Origin: Brevibacterium permense
GTDB taxonomy: Bacteria > Actinomycetota > Actinomycetes > Actinomycetales > Brevibacteriaceae
Direction of reading: 5' to 3'
Length of the DNA stretch: 64,000 nt
Assembly: GCF_025506275.1 (NCBI RefSeq)
Contig: NZ_QYCP01000080.1
Span: forward strand, 38,455-102,454
Part shown: positions 44,625 through 57,030 of the stretch, one piece after another
Layout of the letters: every line of letters begins with the position of its first letter
Position numbering within the stretch: the stretch's first letter is position 1
Notes under the pieces: generated by a model
Told to the model about the DNA's origin: nothing
What the model saw: only the letters and a program-made list of their open reading frames with translations
The model's database searches: none
Position numbers and translations under genes: made by a program

Positions 44625-44647
44625 GGCAGAACACGGACCACACAGCG

Positions 44648-45529
44648 ATGGACGATTCAGCAGCGAAGACGACGCAGATCATGGGCGTCCTCAACGTCAC
44701 CCCCGACTCCTTCTCCGACGGCGGGCTGTGGTTCGACCATGACCGGGCCGTCGCCCACGGACTCGAACTCATGGCAGCCGGTGCCGACATCATCGACGTC
44801 GGTGGCGAATCGACGCGTCCGGGATCGGCCCGCGTCGACGAAGCCGAAGAGCTGCGCCGAGTCGTCCCGGTCGTCCGTGAGCTCGCCGCAGCTGGAGCCG
44901 TCATCAGCGTCGACACGATGCGTGCCTGCGTCGCCGCAGAATCCCTGGCAGCCGGAGCTCATATCATCAACGACGTCTCTGCCGGACAGTCGGACCCCGG
45001 CATGCTCAGCGTCGCCGCCGAGTCCGGAGCTCCCATCGTGCTCATGCACTGGCGCGGCTACCTCGATCAGGCTTCCGCGACGTTCCACTACGACGATGTC
45101 GTCGCCGAGGTGATCTCCGAGCTGCGCACCCGCATCGACGAAGCCATCGCCGTCGGCGTCGAACCTGCGAACATCATCGTCGACCCCGGCCTCGGGTTCT
45201 CGAAGAACGCCGAACACAATTGGCAGCTGCTCTCCGCGCTCGACGAATTCGCCGCCCTCGACCACCGACTCCTCGTCGCCGCCAGCCGGAAGCGCTTCAT
45301 CGCCTCCCTGCTCAGCCCCGACGACCCGAAACAGGCCGAACAGGCGGCGAAGGATCAGGCCACGGCCACGATCTCCGCGATCTCCGCGCAGGCCGGTGCC
45401 TGGGCGGTTCGCGTCCACGATCCGGCCACCTCGGCGGTCGCCTGCAAGGTCATCGCCGCGGTCAGGGAACACTCCGCAGCAGGCGCACACCCGGCAGCGG
45501 ACTCCGGGATTGAGGGAGCCGGGCGATGA
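44648..45529 (+). CDS. folP: Dihydropteroate synthase
   Basis: The 293-residue TIM-barrel enzyme condenses pterin diphosphate with p-aminobenzoate and is the sulfonamide target. Signatures: IMGVLNVTPDSFSDGGLW, DIIDVGGESTRPGSARV, IVDPGLGFSKNAEHNW and the phosphate-binding LLVAASRKRFIASLL. ATG 44648 lies 23 bases after folE. The stop overlaps the folB-folK start (ATGA), so the enzymes are translationally coupled. Confidence 0.95.
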   Translation: MDDSAAKTTQIMGVLNVTPDSFSDGGLWFDHDRAVAHGLELMAAGADIIDVGGESTRPGSARVDEAEELRRVVPVVRELAAAGAVISVDTMRACVAAESLAAGAHIINDVSAGQSDPGMLSVAAESGAPIVLMHWRGYLDQASATFHYDDVVAEVISELRTRIDEAIAVGVEPANIIVDPGLGFSKNAEHNWQLLSALDEFAALDHRLLVAASRKRFIASLLSPDDPKQAEQAAKDQATATISAISAQAGAWAVRVHDPATSAVACKVIAAVREHSAAGAHPAADSGIEGAGR

Positions 45530-46482
45530 CCGGCGCAGAGGCGGCACCCGACCGCATCGAACTTCGCGGACTGACGGTGCGCGGCAACCACGGCGTCTTC
45601 GACTTCGAGAAACGCGAGGGCCAGGACTTCGTCATCGACGTGACCCTCCACACCTCCGTCGCACGCGCCGCGGCCACCGACGACCTCGCCGAGACGATCC
45701 ACTACGGCGAACTCGCCGAAGACGTCGCCGGAATCGTCGAGAACAACACCTTCGACCTCATCGAAACGCTGGCCGAACGCATTGCCGACCACTGCCTGAG
45801 CCTGTGCGAACACGTCGAGGTCGTCGTCCACAAACCCTCGGCACCGATCCAACGGACCTTCGACGATGTGCGCATCCGAGTCGAACGCAGACGCGCTGAC
45901 TCTGCTGCCTTCTCGGTGGGGGAGCCTGAAATGGTCGCGGACGCCACGCCCGGTTCGGGCGGCGAGGACGAGGGCGAAACCGAAGCGTATCTCAATCTCG
46001 GGGCGAACCTCGGCGATGCCGCGGACACCCTCGACCAAGCGGTTGCCGCCCTCGACCGGCATCCGGACATCACCGTCACCCGCCGGTCCTCAGTCTTCCG
46101 CACCGCACCGTGGGGCGGAGTCGACCAAGCCGACTTCCTCAACCTCGGAGTGCTCGTGACGACCACATTGTCGGCCCTCGAACTGCTCTCGGTGGCACAG
46201 GGCATCGAAGTCGCCTGCGGGCGGACGCGCGAACTCAGGTGGGGACCCCGCACCCTCGACATCGACCTCATCCGCTTCGGAGACGAGGACGCCGAGCTGC
46301 GCAGTCGGACCCCGCGACTGACGCTGCCGCACCCGCGCACCCACGAACGCGCCTTCGTCCTCGCGCCATGGACCGAGCTCGTCGGAGACACACTCATCGA
46401 CACCCCACAGGGGCGCCGCCCCATCAGCGTGGTCCTGGCCGAACTCGACGATCAGGACATCGCCCGGATCACCTCTGGATAA
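45526..46482 (+). CDS. folBK: Fused dihydroneopterin aldolase / HPPK
   Basis: This 318-residue protein joins two consecutive folate enzymes. Residues 1-125 are FolB (RIELRGLTVRGNHGVFDFEKREG, LAERIADHCLS, VVVHKPSAP); residues about 145-318 are FolK (EAYLNLGANLGDAADTLDQAV, SSVFRTAPWGGVDQADFLN, WGPRTLDIDLIRFGDEDAELR, LTLPHPRTHERAFVLAPW). The fusion would pass 6-hydroxymethyl-dihydropterin directly on to pyrophosphorylation. ATG 45526 overlaps the folP stop. Confidence 0.94.
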   Translation: MTGAEAAPDRIELRGLTVRGNHGVFDFEKREGQDFVIDVTLHTSVARAAATDDLAETIHYGELAEDVAGIVENNTFDLIETLAERIADHCLSLCEHVEVVVHKPSAPIQRTFDDVRIRVERRRADSAAFSVGEPEMVADATPGSGGEDEGETEAYLNLGANLGDAADTLDQAVAALDRHPDITVTRRSSVFRTAPWGGVDQADFLNLGVLVTTTLSALELLSVAQGIEVACGRTRELRWGPRTLDIDLIRFGDEDAELRSRTPRLTLPHPRTHERAFVLAPWTELVGDTLIDTPQGRRPISVVLAELDDQDIARITSG

Positions 46483-46510
46483 CCGCCCGCGATCTGAGAG
46501 ACTGGGAACC

Positions 46511-46972
46511 ATGCAGAGAACCTCCTCGTCCACCCTCGCCGTCTGGGCCGTGATCGGCACGGTTCTCGCGATCGTGGTCGACGTGGTGCTCGAAAGCCAG
46601 GGGTTCTCACTGCCGGGACTGCCGTGGTTCGCCGTCATCGGCATGCTCGTCCTCTCAGCCATCCTGTTCCTACTCGGCTGGCCCATCAAGAAATGGAATG
46701 ACGGGGACCGGACGAAGGAGATCGACCCGATCCAAGCGGCGAGAGTGGCGATCATGGCCAAGGCCAGCGCCCTGACCGGGGCAGGACTCTCCGGCTGGTA
46801 TCTCGGCAACGCAGGGTACTACTTCCTGTCGGCGCCCGGGATCCGCAATGATCTGGCCGCAGGTATGCTTGTCGCAATGATCTCTGCCGCAGTGCTCATG
46901 ATCGTCGGCATGATCGTCGAGGGATTCTGCGAGATCCCACCCCAAGACCCGCCGGGAGCTGAAACAGCATGA
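46511..46972 (+). CDS. DUF3180 family membrane protein
   Basis: The 153-residue protein has four predicted helices: AVWAVIGTVLAIVVDVVL, WFAVIGMLVLSAILFLLG, a segment around ASALTGAGLSGWYLGNAGYYF, and MLVAMISAAVLMIVGMIVEG. The RVAIMAKASAL and CEIPP segments are typical of DUF3180 proteins downstream of folK in Actinobacteria. Function is unknown. Its stop overlaps the next PH-domain gene (ATGA). Confidence 0.88.
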   Translation: MQRTSSSTLAVWAVIGTVLAIVVDVVLESQGFSLPGLPWFAVIGMLVLSAILFLLGWPIKKWNDGDRTKEIDPIQAARVAIMAKASALTGAGLSGWYLGNAGYYFLSAPGIRNDLAAGMLVAMISAAVLMIVGMIVEGFCEIPPQDPPGAETA

Positions 46973-47469
46973 ACCGCGACCTCTCCTTCTCCATCGGAGC
47001 CGATGTTCCCTTCAACAGGGTGAGTCCGAAGTACGGGCTGAAAGAGGTTCTGGCCTCACTGACGCTGCTCGTCCCGCTGCTCATCGCCGGGCTGGTCTTC
47101 GCGATCATCTTCAACTCCGAGGTGCCCTGGCTGCACCTCATCTGGATCGCCGTCATCGTCTACGGCATCATCTCGACGATCATCATCCTCCGTCAGGCAC
47201 GCGCCATCGGCTATGCCGAACGGGAGGACGACCTGCTCGTCCGTCGCGGCATCATGTTCCACCGTGCCACCGTCGTGCCCTACGGCCGACTCCAGTTCGT
47301 CGACGTCGACGCCGGCCCCATCGACCGGATGTTCGGTCTGGCCACCGTCAAACTGCACACCGCGTCGGCAGCCACCGACGCGACGATCCCCGGACTGCCC
47401 CGTGCCGAAGCCGATCGCCTGCGCGACAGCCTCGCCGGACTCGGCCAGGCCAATCTCGCCGGGCTGTGA
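46969..47469 (+). CDS. PH domain-containing membrane protein (small, YdbS-like)
   Basis: The 166-residue protein has two membrane helices (ASLTLLVPLLIAGLVFAIIF and LIWIAVIVYGIISTIIILRQ) followed by a bacterial PH-like domain (bPH_2) with DDLLVRRGIMFHRATVVPYGRLQFVDVDAGPIDRMFGLATVKLHTASA. It partners the larger PH protein that follows, as YdbS does YdbT in Bacillus, where the pair affects resistance to some bacteriocins. The start overlaps the DUF3180 stop and the stop overlaps the next start. Confidence 0.87.
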   Translation: MNRDLSFSIGADVPFNRVSPKYGLKEVLASLTLLVPLLIAGLVFAIIFNSEVPWLHLIWIAVIVYGIISTIIILRQARAIGYAEREDDLLVRRGIMFHRATVVPYGRLQFVDVDAGPIDRMFGLATVKLHTASAATDATIPGLPRAEADRLRDSLAGLGQANLAGL

Positions 47470-49307
47470 CCATGAGCGACGCATCTTCTCCCGAAACCCC
47501 GAACCCCGGCACCGAGGCGGCCGCACCGGAGGTCTGGCACCGCGTCCATCCGCTGACGCCGATCCTCGAGAGCCTCGGTGTCCTCGTCGGTATCTTCATC
47601 GCCGCAGCCTACGGTCTGCAGAACTTCTTCCAGAGCGCCGTCGAAGACCTGGCCTCCGGCCGTTCCGTCAACCTCACCTTCGCCGAATGGCTGGGCGCCC
47701 ACCCGCTGGTGATCCTCGCCGTCGTCGGCGGAATCATTCTGATCATGGTCCTCACCGCCTTCTTCAGTTGGCTGGCGTGGCGAGTCATGGGGTATCGGGT
47801 CGATGCCGAAGCGATCTACTACCGTCGGGGACTGCTGTCGAAGAAGCTGCGCAAGGCCCGTCTGGACCGCGTCCAGTCGATCAATCTGCAGCAGAAGCTG
47901 CTGCCGCGCATGCTCGGCATGGCCGAACTCGTCTTCGATGTCGCCGGCGGCACTGACTCGAACATCTCCCTGAAGTACTTGTCTAAGAAACGTGCCGAAG
48001 AGCTGCGCGATGAACTTCTCGCCGCGGTGAAAGCGAAGAAGAACGCATCTGCGACGTCAGCCGATGCAGCGCCCGGAGCCGCAGCCGACCACGGTGGGAC
48101 CGAGGCCCATGCAGGGGCAGGCAGCGGCGCAGGAGCCGGTGCAGCACGTTTCAGGGCCGGAGACCACGGCAGCCCGGGCCCAGGTCCGGATGGAGAACAG
48201 CCGGGCATCGACCGTTCAGTGCCCGAACGCAGCGCCGACAGCATCGGAGTGCGACTGAGCAAGCGCCTGGGCGTCCTGGCCGACGATGTCTCGCACGAAG
48301 CGGAACGAAGCCTCAATGATCTGCTGGCTCCGTACAACCTCTCGGCCGATGTCGGCGAAGAGGGAGAGATCATCCGAGTGCCCGCCCACCGGGTCATCGT
48401 GTCCTCCCTGCTCAGCACGGGAACGCTGATCTCCGTCGGAGTGATCATCGCCGTCGTCGTCATTGCCGTCGTGTTCCTCCTCGTCGGGATCGAGGAGGCC
48501 TTCCTCCCGATCCTCATCGGTGGACTGCCCGGCATCTTCGCCGCGTTCGCCGGGTTCAAGAAGAACCTCGACAATGCCAACTTCGTCGTCCGCATCAGCG
48601 AAGACGGGCTGGCCGTCAGCCATGGACTCTTCTCCACGTCCCGCAAAGTCATCCCGCTCGACCGGCTCCAGGCCGTCTGCCTCCACCAGCCGCTGCTATG
48701 GCGCTGGGCCGGCTGGTGGAGAGCCGAATACAACATCGCCAGCGACGGCGGAAAGAATGACGAGAATCTGCTCCTGCCGGTCGGCGATATCGACCAGGCA
48801 CTGCTCATGGTGGGTCTCGCTCTGCCTGACCCGCAGCTGCCCGAAGGCATCTCGGCCGACGGCCTCGTCAGGTCGGCCATGTACGACAGGAAATCCACCC
48901 ACCCCGACGCCGCCGCGGCCGAGGAGATGTTCCGCGCGCAGCCGCGCTCCTCACGGATCCTCGACCCCCTCGTCTGGAAACGACGGGCCTATGCCCTCAC
49001 CGAATCTCTGCTCGTGCTGCGCCTGGGAGTCCTCGACCGCCGGGTCGACTTCGTGCCCCACGTCAGGGTCCAGTCCCTGCGCTACTACCAAGGGCCGCTG
49101 ATGAGGGCGCTGAAACTGGGCAGCGTGGCCGTGCACTCGACCGCCGGACCCATCGCCCCGCTCGTGAAGCATCAGGACGCCGAAGCTGCCAAACGCTTCT
49201 TCACCGAACATGCCGAACGTACTCGGATCGCCCGCCAACGCTTCGACGACGCCGCGAAATCGGCACACACCGGCCCCATCGAGACCTACGAGGAAGACAA
49301 CAGATGA
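47466..49307 (+). CDS. PH domain-containing membrane protein (large, YdbT-like)
   Basis: The 613-residue protein has repeated units of two helices plus a bPH_2 domain: helices near 30-55 and 75-100 with YYRRGLLSKKLRKARLDRVQSI; a second pair near 315-365 with ISEDGLAVSHGLFSTSRKVIPLDRLQ; and a third partial PH segment at 515-575. A disordered Ala/Gly-rich linker lies at about 190-255. Translation starts at GTG 47466 (overlapping the previous stop) or ATG 47472. Function is unknown beyond the link to membrane stress in relatives. Confidence 0.87.
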   Translation: MTMSDASSPETPNPGTEAAAPEVWHRVHPLTPILESLGVLVGIFIAAAYGLQNFFQSAVEDLASGRSVNLTFAEWLGAHPLVILAVVGGIILIMVLTAFFSWLAWRVMGYRVDAEAIYYRRGLLSKKLRKARLDRVQSINLQQKLLPRMLGMAELVFDVAGGTDSNISLKYLSKKRAEELRDELLAAVKAKKNASATSADAAPGAAADHGGTEAHAGAGSGAGAGAARFRAGDHGSPGPGPDGEQPGIDRSVPERSADSIGVRLSKRLGVLADDVSHEAERSLNDLLAPYNLSADVGEEGEIIRVPAHRVIVSSLLSTGTLISVGVIIAVVVIAVVFLLVGIEEAFLPILIGGLPGIFAAFAGFKKNLDNANFVVRISEDGLAVSHGLFSTSRKVIPLDRLQAVCLHQPLLWRWAGWWRAEYNIASDGGKNDENLLLPVGDIDQALLMVGLALPDPQLPEGISADGLVRSAMYDRKSTHPDAAAAEEMFRAQPRSSRILDPLVWKRRAYALTESLLVLRLGVLDRRVDFVPHVRVQSLRYYQGPLMRALKLGSVAVHSTAGPIAPLVKHQDAEAAKRFFTEHAERTRIARQRFDDAAKSAHTGPIETYEEDNR

Positions 49308-50194
49308 GCCAGGACGACGCACCACGACTGGGCATCGGAATCATCGGCTGCGGCCGAGTCGGAGCCAGCATCGGAGCCGCCTGGCGGCAGGCCGGTCACG
49401 CGATCATCGGAGTCAGCGCCACCTCGACGGCCAGCCTCGAACGCGCCGAGGACATGCTGCCCGGAGTGCCGGTCCTCGACCCCGATGCGATCGCCGAACG
49501 CGCCGAACTCGTGCTCATCGCCGTTCCCGATGACGAGATCGCTCCCTTGGTCACGGGCCTGGCCGGCCTCGGCCGCATCCACGCCGGGCAGATCCTCGTA
49601 CACTGCTCCGGCCGGTACGGAACGGACGTCCTCGAGCCCGGGACCCGCCTCGGCGCTCTGCCCATCGCTCTGCACCCGTCCCTGACATTCACCGGCACCG
49701 AGGTCGATCTCAGCCGTCTGCGGCAGGCGACGATCGCGGTCACCGCGCCCGCCCCGATCCGTCCGGTGGGCGAGGCCCTAGTCGTCGAACTCGGCGCCGA
49801 ACCGATCGACATCGCCGAGGCGGACCGTCCCCTCTACCACGCGGCCATCACCCACGCGTCGAACCATTCGATCACGATCCTCGCCGAGGCCATGGAGCTG
49901 CTCGCCGAAGCAGGGGTCGCCGATCCGTCGGCCATCCTCCACGCCCTCGTCGACGCCAGCGTCGCCAACACCATGCAGAACGGACCGAAGGCACTGACCG
50001 GTCCGATCAGCCGCGGTGACGTCGGAACAATCGAAGCGCACCTGGCGGCACTGAGCGAGTTCAGCCTCAGCCGATCGAACCCGGCCGTGCGCAACAGCTA
50101 CATCGCGCTCGCCCGATCGACGGCCGCGAAAGCACTGGCGATGGGACGGATCACGGAAGCCCAGGCACAGCAGATCCTGAGCGCTCTGGACTGA
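49304..50194 (+). CDS. Rossmann-like and DUF2520 domain protein
   Basis: The 296-residue protein has an N-terminal NAD(P)-binding fold (GIGIIGCGRVGASIGAAWRQAGH) and a C-terminal helical DUF2520 domain (DRPLYHAAITHASNHSITILAEA). The fold resembles 6-phosphogluconate/ketopantoate reductase-like dehydrogenases, and in many Actinobacteria the gene precedes panC; here lysS follows instead. The substrate is unknown. ATG 49304 overlaps the preceding stop (ATGA), ending a long run of overlapping genes. Confidence 0.88.
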   Translation: MSQDDAPRLGIGIIGCGRVGASIGAAWRQAGHAIIGVSATSTASLERAEDMLPGVPVLDPDAIAERAELVLIAVPDDEIAPLVTGLAGLGRIHAGQILVHCSGRYGTDVLEPGTRLGALPIALHPSLTFTGTEVDLSRLRQATIAVTAPAPIRPVGEALVVELGAEPIDIAEADRPLYHAAITHASNHSITILAEAMELLAEAGVADPSAILHALVDASVANTMQNGPKALTGPISRGDVGTIEAHLAALSEFSLSRSNPAVRNSYIALARSTAAKALAMGRITEAQAQQILSALD

Positions 50195-50238
50195 CCGCCG
50201 AATTCCCCCGTACGGCCCGTCCACGGTAGCCTTGAAGC

Positions 50239-51798
<1,560 letters not shown>

Positions 51799-51804
51799 CC
51801 TAAT

Positions 51805-52050
51805 ATGTTGGATATCCTCAAAGCTCTGCTCCCGTCGATCTGTGTGGGATTGCTGTTCTGGTATGTGTTCCGGAATATCGTCCGCGCAGATCGCAATGAA
51901 CGCGAACAGGTAGACAAATACTATTCAGAGATTGAAGTTAGCGAAGTCGACGATAATCCCCGAGCGGATGTTAAGATGACAGCGACAAAATCCTCTGATT
52001 ACGAAAAGAGTGAACATGGCAAGGGAAATGCGCCTCGTTCTCACGGATGA
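51805..52050 (+). CDS. Small single-helix membrane protein
   Basis: The 81-residue protein starts MLDILKALLPSICVGLLFWYVF, a single membrane helix, followed by a charged cytosolic tail (RADRNEREQVDKYYSEIEVS). Its last 35 bases overlap the lsr2 start in another frame. Short membrane proteins between lysS and lsr2 occur in related Actinobacteria. The second half of the gene is distinctly AT-richer than its surroundings and probably carries the lsr2 promoter. Function is unknown. Confidence 0.7.
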   Translation: MLDILKALLPSICVGLLFWYVFRNIVRADRNEREQVDKYYSEIEVSEVDDNPRADVKMTATKSSDYEKSEHGKGNAPRSHG

Positions 52051-52345
52051 TTTCGACGGAAGCGAAGCGGCGGAAACCGTTCGTTTCAGCCTCGACCAGG
52101 CAACGTACGAACTCGAGCTCTCAACCGAGAATGCCGACAAGCTCCGTGAGACGTTCGCCCCATTCATCGCCAAAGCACGTCGTGTAGCCAACACCGGCGG
52201 CCGTGGCCGCCGTGCGGGTTCGTCGGGCCCCAAGCGGGACACGGCGAAGATCCGCGAGTGGGCACAGAACAACGGGTACCAGCTCGGTGATCGTGGACGG
52301 ATCCCGCTGGAGATCGTCGAAGCATACGAAGCAGCGGAGAAGTAA
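52016..52345 (+). CDS. lsr2: Lsr2 nucleoid-associated protein
   Basis: The 109-residue xenogeneic silencer has the N-terminal dimerisation domain (MAREMRLVLTDDFDGSEAAE; YELELSTENADKLRE) and the C-terminal DNA-binding domain (IREWAQNNGYQLGDRGRIPL) whose R-G-R loop inserts into the minor groove of AT-rich DNA. It silences foreign genes and compacts the chromosome. ATG 52016 is chosen because MARE is the conserved start. Upstream AT-rich DNA suggests autoregulation. A strong terminator follows. Confidence 0.95.
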   Translation: MAREMRLVLTDDFDGSEAAETVRFSLDQATYELELSTENADKLRETFAPFIAKARRVANTGGRGRRAGSSGPKRDTAKIREWAQNNGYQLGDRGRIPLEIVEAYEAAEK

Positions 52346-52379
52346 GAGGCTCATTCGAAAGCCGATAACTTCCGATTAG

Positions 52380-52419
52380 GCCGGAGGGGCCAGCGAATTG
52401 AGTCGCTGGCCCCTCCGGC
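52380..52419 (+). terminator. Hairpin terminator after lsr2
   Basis: GCCGGAGGGGCCAGCGA (52380-52396) pairs perfectly over 17 bp with 52403-52419 around ATTGAG; ATTATG follows. Confidence 0.85.
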
Positions 52420-52518
52420 ATTATGTGCTCGGCCTCGGTATTGTCAATTGCCCTCTTCCGGCGATGCGGCAACACAGCAGTGATGAAACATCACAGACAA
52501 TTGCCAGGTGGAGAGCAG

Positions 52519-52632
52519 TTGAAAATCATATCGATTGATGGCGCAGCCAAATCATTCGATGAAGTTGCAGTTGAATCAAGGGAGCATGCACTGCGGCTGA
52601 GGAAAGACCTCTGCTCACCGTACGGCTATTGA
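52519..52632 (+). CDS. Possible 37-residue peptide
   Basis: TTG 52519 follows a good AGGTGGAG site (52506-52513) and opens a 37-codon frame starting MKIISIDGAAKSFDEVAVES and ending SPYGY. Upstream lies the palindrome GTGATG-AAA-CATCAC (52480-52494). The DNA is AT-richer than the surroundings. There is no recognisable family, and expression is unproven. It lies between the lsr2 terminator and the convergent phosphotransferase gene. Confidence 0.3.
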   Translation: MKIISIDGAAKSFDEVAVESREHALRLRKDLCSPYGY

Positions 52633-52639
52633 GGTCGGT

Positions 52640-53530
52640 TCAGCTCTCCGGGTTCAATTGAGCTCGTGCCGCACTCATATGCTCCGGGTCTTCGGTCTGC
52701 AGAGCGAACAGCCCCAATTCGACGGGCGACGTCGAGTAGAGCTCGCCGCAGTGCTCTGCGAACCTGGGCCAGATCAGACCGCCGGCTTCCACATATCGCG
52801 CGCTCATGTTCTCGAACGCTGAGGCCGAGACACTGGCGTGATGGAACATGAAATCCCTTGCCGGATCGCCGATTGCAGCGGTCGTCCAGTCGAGGATGCT
52901 CAGATTGACGGATCCGTCCATGAGCTGATGCGCCGGGTACACTTCGCCATGAGTCACGGTTGAGAACGACGGCCAATAGCTGTCATCGTCGAGCCACGCG
53001 GTCCACCGCCGGAGCAGGTTCGGCGCCACCTCGAACTCAGCGGCGACGTTCTCGATGTCTTCGCGCTTGCGCTGTCGGATCTCAGTGGGGGAGAACTCCG
53101 GAATGCCTGTGTCCCGAACGGCAGCCGGGTCGACGGTGTGAAGTTCGGCGAGGACTTCCCCGAGCGATGCGGCATACTCGGGGGATTCGGCATCGAAATG
53201 CCACTGCGGCTGTCCACTGTCATCGATCGTCAGTCCGGGTGTTCCCGGCAGCAGCGGATAGGCGATGAGGTTCGTCGAGTGGATCTGCCAATTCGGGACC
53301 GCGACGCTCAGGCGCGGTGCGATGGCCTTGAGGAAGCGGCCCTCGACGGCGGCGCGGGCGGAGACATCCGGACGCCGAGGTATCCGGAGCACCCAGGATC
53401 GACCGTCGACCGCCTCGGCGATGGCGACCTGGAAGTCGAGGCCGAGCTCGTTGATGACGATGGAATCGGTGATGATGTCGAGACCGTGGGCCCGGGCCAG
53501 GTCCCGGATGGTCGTGGGATCTGTGGGCAT
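52640..53530 (-). CDS. Macrolide 2'-phosphotransferase-like kinase (Mph/APH family)
   Basis: The 296-residue protein aligns by eye along its length with Mph(A): NELGLDFQVAIAEAVDGRSW, VLRIPRRPDVSARA, VPNWQIHSTNLIAYPLLPG, TAWLDDDSYWPSFSTVTHGE and LFALQTEDPEHMSAARAQL. Mph enzymes inactivate macrolides by GTP-dependent phosphorylation. The metal-binding ILDWTTAAIGDPARDF is intact, but the catalytic H-G-D motif reads H-G-E (THGEVYPAHQLMD). Activity therefore needs proof. It sits on the minus strand between lsr2 and clpC, where relatives usually have no gene. Confidence 0.85.
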   Translation of the reverse strand: MPTDPTTIRDLARAHGLDIITDSIVINELGLDFQVAIAEAVDGRSWVLRIPRRPDVSARAAVEGRFLKAIAPRLSVAVPNWQIHSTNLIAYPLLPGTPGLTIDDSGQPQWHFDAESPEYAASLGEVLAELHTVDPAAVRDTGIPEFSPTEIRQRKREDIENVAAEFEVAPNLLRRWTAWLDDDSYWPSFSTVTHGEVYPAHQLMDGSVNLSILDWTTAAIGDPARDFMFHHASVSASAFENMSARYVEAGGLIWPRFAEHCGELYSTSPVELGLFALQTEDPEHMSAARAQLNPES

Positions 53531-53577
53531 GTCTGCATCCTCACTGACGTTGCTGTGTGGGTCTCGAGTCTAGAGAA

Positions 53578-53615
53578 TTTCGCCCACAGCCGAACGGTTT
53601 CGGCTGATGGCGAAA
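53578..53615. promoter_or_regulatory. 38-bp interrupted palindrome in the mph/clpC divergent promoter
   Basis: TTTCGCC-CAC-AGCCGAA-CGGT-TTCGGCT-GAT-GGCGAAA: two nested perfect 7-bp arm pairs with a symmetric 3-base internal loop, between the divergent phosphotransferase and clpC genes. It matches neither CtsR nor HspR consensus as I know them. It could be an operator or a leader hairpin. Confidence 0.55.
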
Positions 53616-53680
53616 CCTGCAATAGATCCGCGGTCGTGGTGGTTAGGCTCAGAAGAATCAGAAGACCGAGGAGGATGAAT

Positions 53681-56221
<2,541 letters not shown>

Positions 56222-56250
56222 TCGTTCATCACCTTCTCGGATAACGCATA

Positions 56251-56290
56251 AGAGTCCGGGGAGTCGGCAGCAGCCGGCTCCCCGGACTCT
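56251..56290 (+). terminator. Strong hairpin terminator after clpC
   Basis: AGAGTCCGGGGAGTCGGC (56251-56268) pairs with 56273-56290 over 18 bp with one G-T wobble and the loop AGCA, followed by TTTCGTGTT. Confidence 0.9.
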
Positions 56291-56327
56291 TTCGTGTTCG
56301 CCTCCGGCGATGGTGTTGAATGTCGGT

Positions 56328-56912
56328 ATGAGCTCACACGCAGGCGACTTCGATCACGGACGGATCTCCGAGGACCACCATTCCAAGCACGAACTCCCCG
56401 GAGGTCTGTACCTGCGACGGGCGAGGACCGGCGATGTCAAAGGGATCGAAGCACTGGTCGCCCCGCTGGCCGGTGAGCGGATCCTGCTCGCCAAGGACAC
56501 GGTGACCTACTTCGAGTCGCTGCAGGAGTTCTGGCTGGTCGTCGATCCACAGCCCGATGGTTCCGAGATCCTCGCCGGCTGCGGTGCCCTGCACGTCATC
56601 TGGGCGGATCTCGCCGAGGCGCGCACGGTGGCCACGTCACCGGACTATCGGGGCAGGGGAGTGGGCAAGGCGATCATCAAGCAGCTGCTCGCCGATGCTC
56701 GTGAGATCGGAGTCGACCGGGTGTTCTGCCTGACCTTCGAGACCGGATTCTTCGGTTCGCTCGGCTTCGAACCGATCAAGGGCATCCCCGTCTCACCCGA
56801 GGTCTACGTCGAGCTGCTCCACTCCACCGATGAGGGCGTCGCAGAGTTTCTCGATCTGGCCAGGGTCAAACCGAATACCCTGGGAAACTCACGGATGATC
56901 AAATACCTCTGA
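56328..56912 (+). CDS. GNAT N-acetyltransferase (amino-acid N-acetyltransferase type)
   Basis: The 194-residue protein has a GNAT fold with the acetyl-CoA motif VATSPDYRGRGVGKAIIKQL and VFCLTFETGFFGSLGFEPI, as in the stand-alone ArgA-like N-acetylglutamate synthases of Actinobacteria, which start arginine synthesis. The RRARTGDVKGIEALVAPLA start is typical. ATG 56328 lacks a strong ribosome site, and an in-frame ATG lies 18 bases upstream. It follows the clpC terminator and is convergent with mutY. Confidence 0.85.
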   Translation: MSSHAGDFDHGRISEDHHSKHELPGGLYLRRARTGDVKGIEALVAPLAGERILLAKDTVTYFESLQEFWLVVDPQPDGSEILAGCGALHVIWADLAEARTVATSPDYRGRGVGKAIIKQLLADAREIGVDRVFCLTFETGFFGSLGFEPIKGIPVSPEVYVELLHSTDEGVAEFLDLARVKPNTLGNSRMIKYL

Positions 56913-56928
56913 GACAGACCCTGATCCT

Positions 56929-56945
56929 GCCCGTCGTCGGCGGGC
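56929..56945 (+). terminator. Weak hairpin with T run between GNAT and mutY genes
   Basis: GCCCG-TCGTCGG-CGGGC has a 5-bp stem and is followed six bases later by TTTT. It is a plausible but weak terminator for the GNAT gene. Confidence 0.35.
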
Positions 56946-57030
56946 GTCGGTTTTGGCCACGCTCTCACTGACCGGTGTAGGCGACTGCCGTACCGTCCAG
57001 TGGAGGCGTCTGCCACGTTCGGGTCCTGCT

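Noticed and set aside
53138..53680. N-terminal extension of ClpC into the phosphotransferase gene
   Set aside because: The conserved Clp N-domain starts at MFERFTDRARR with GAGGAGG upstream. The extension is antisense to another gene and has no homology.
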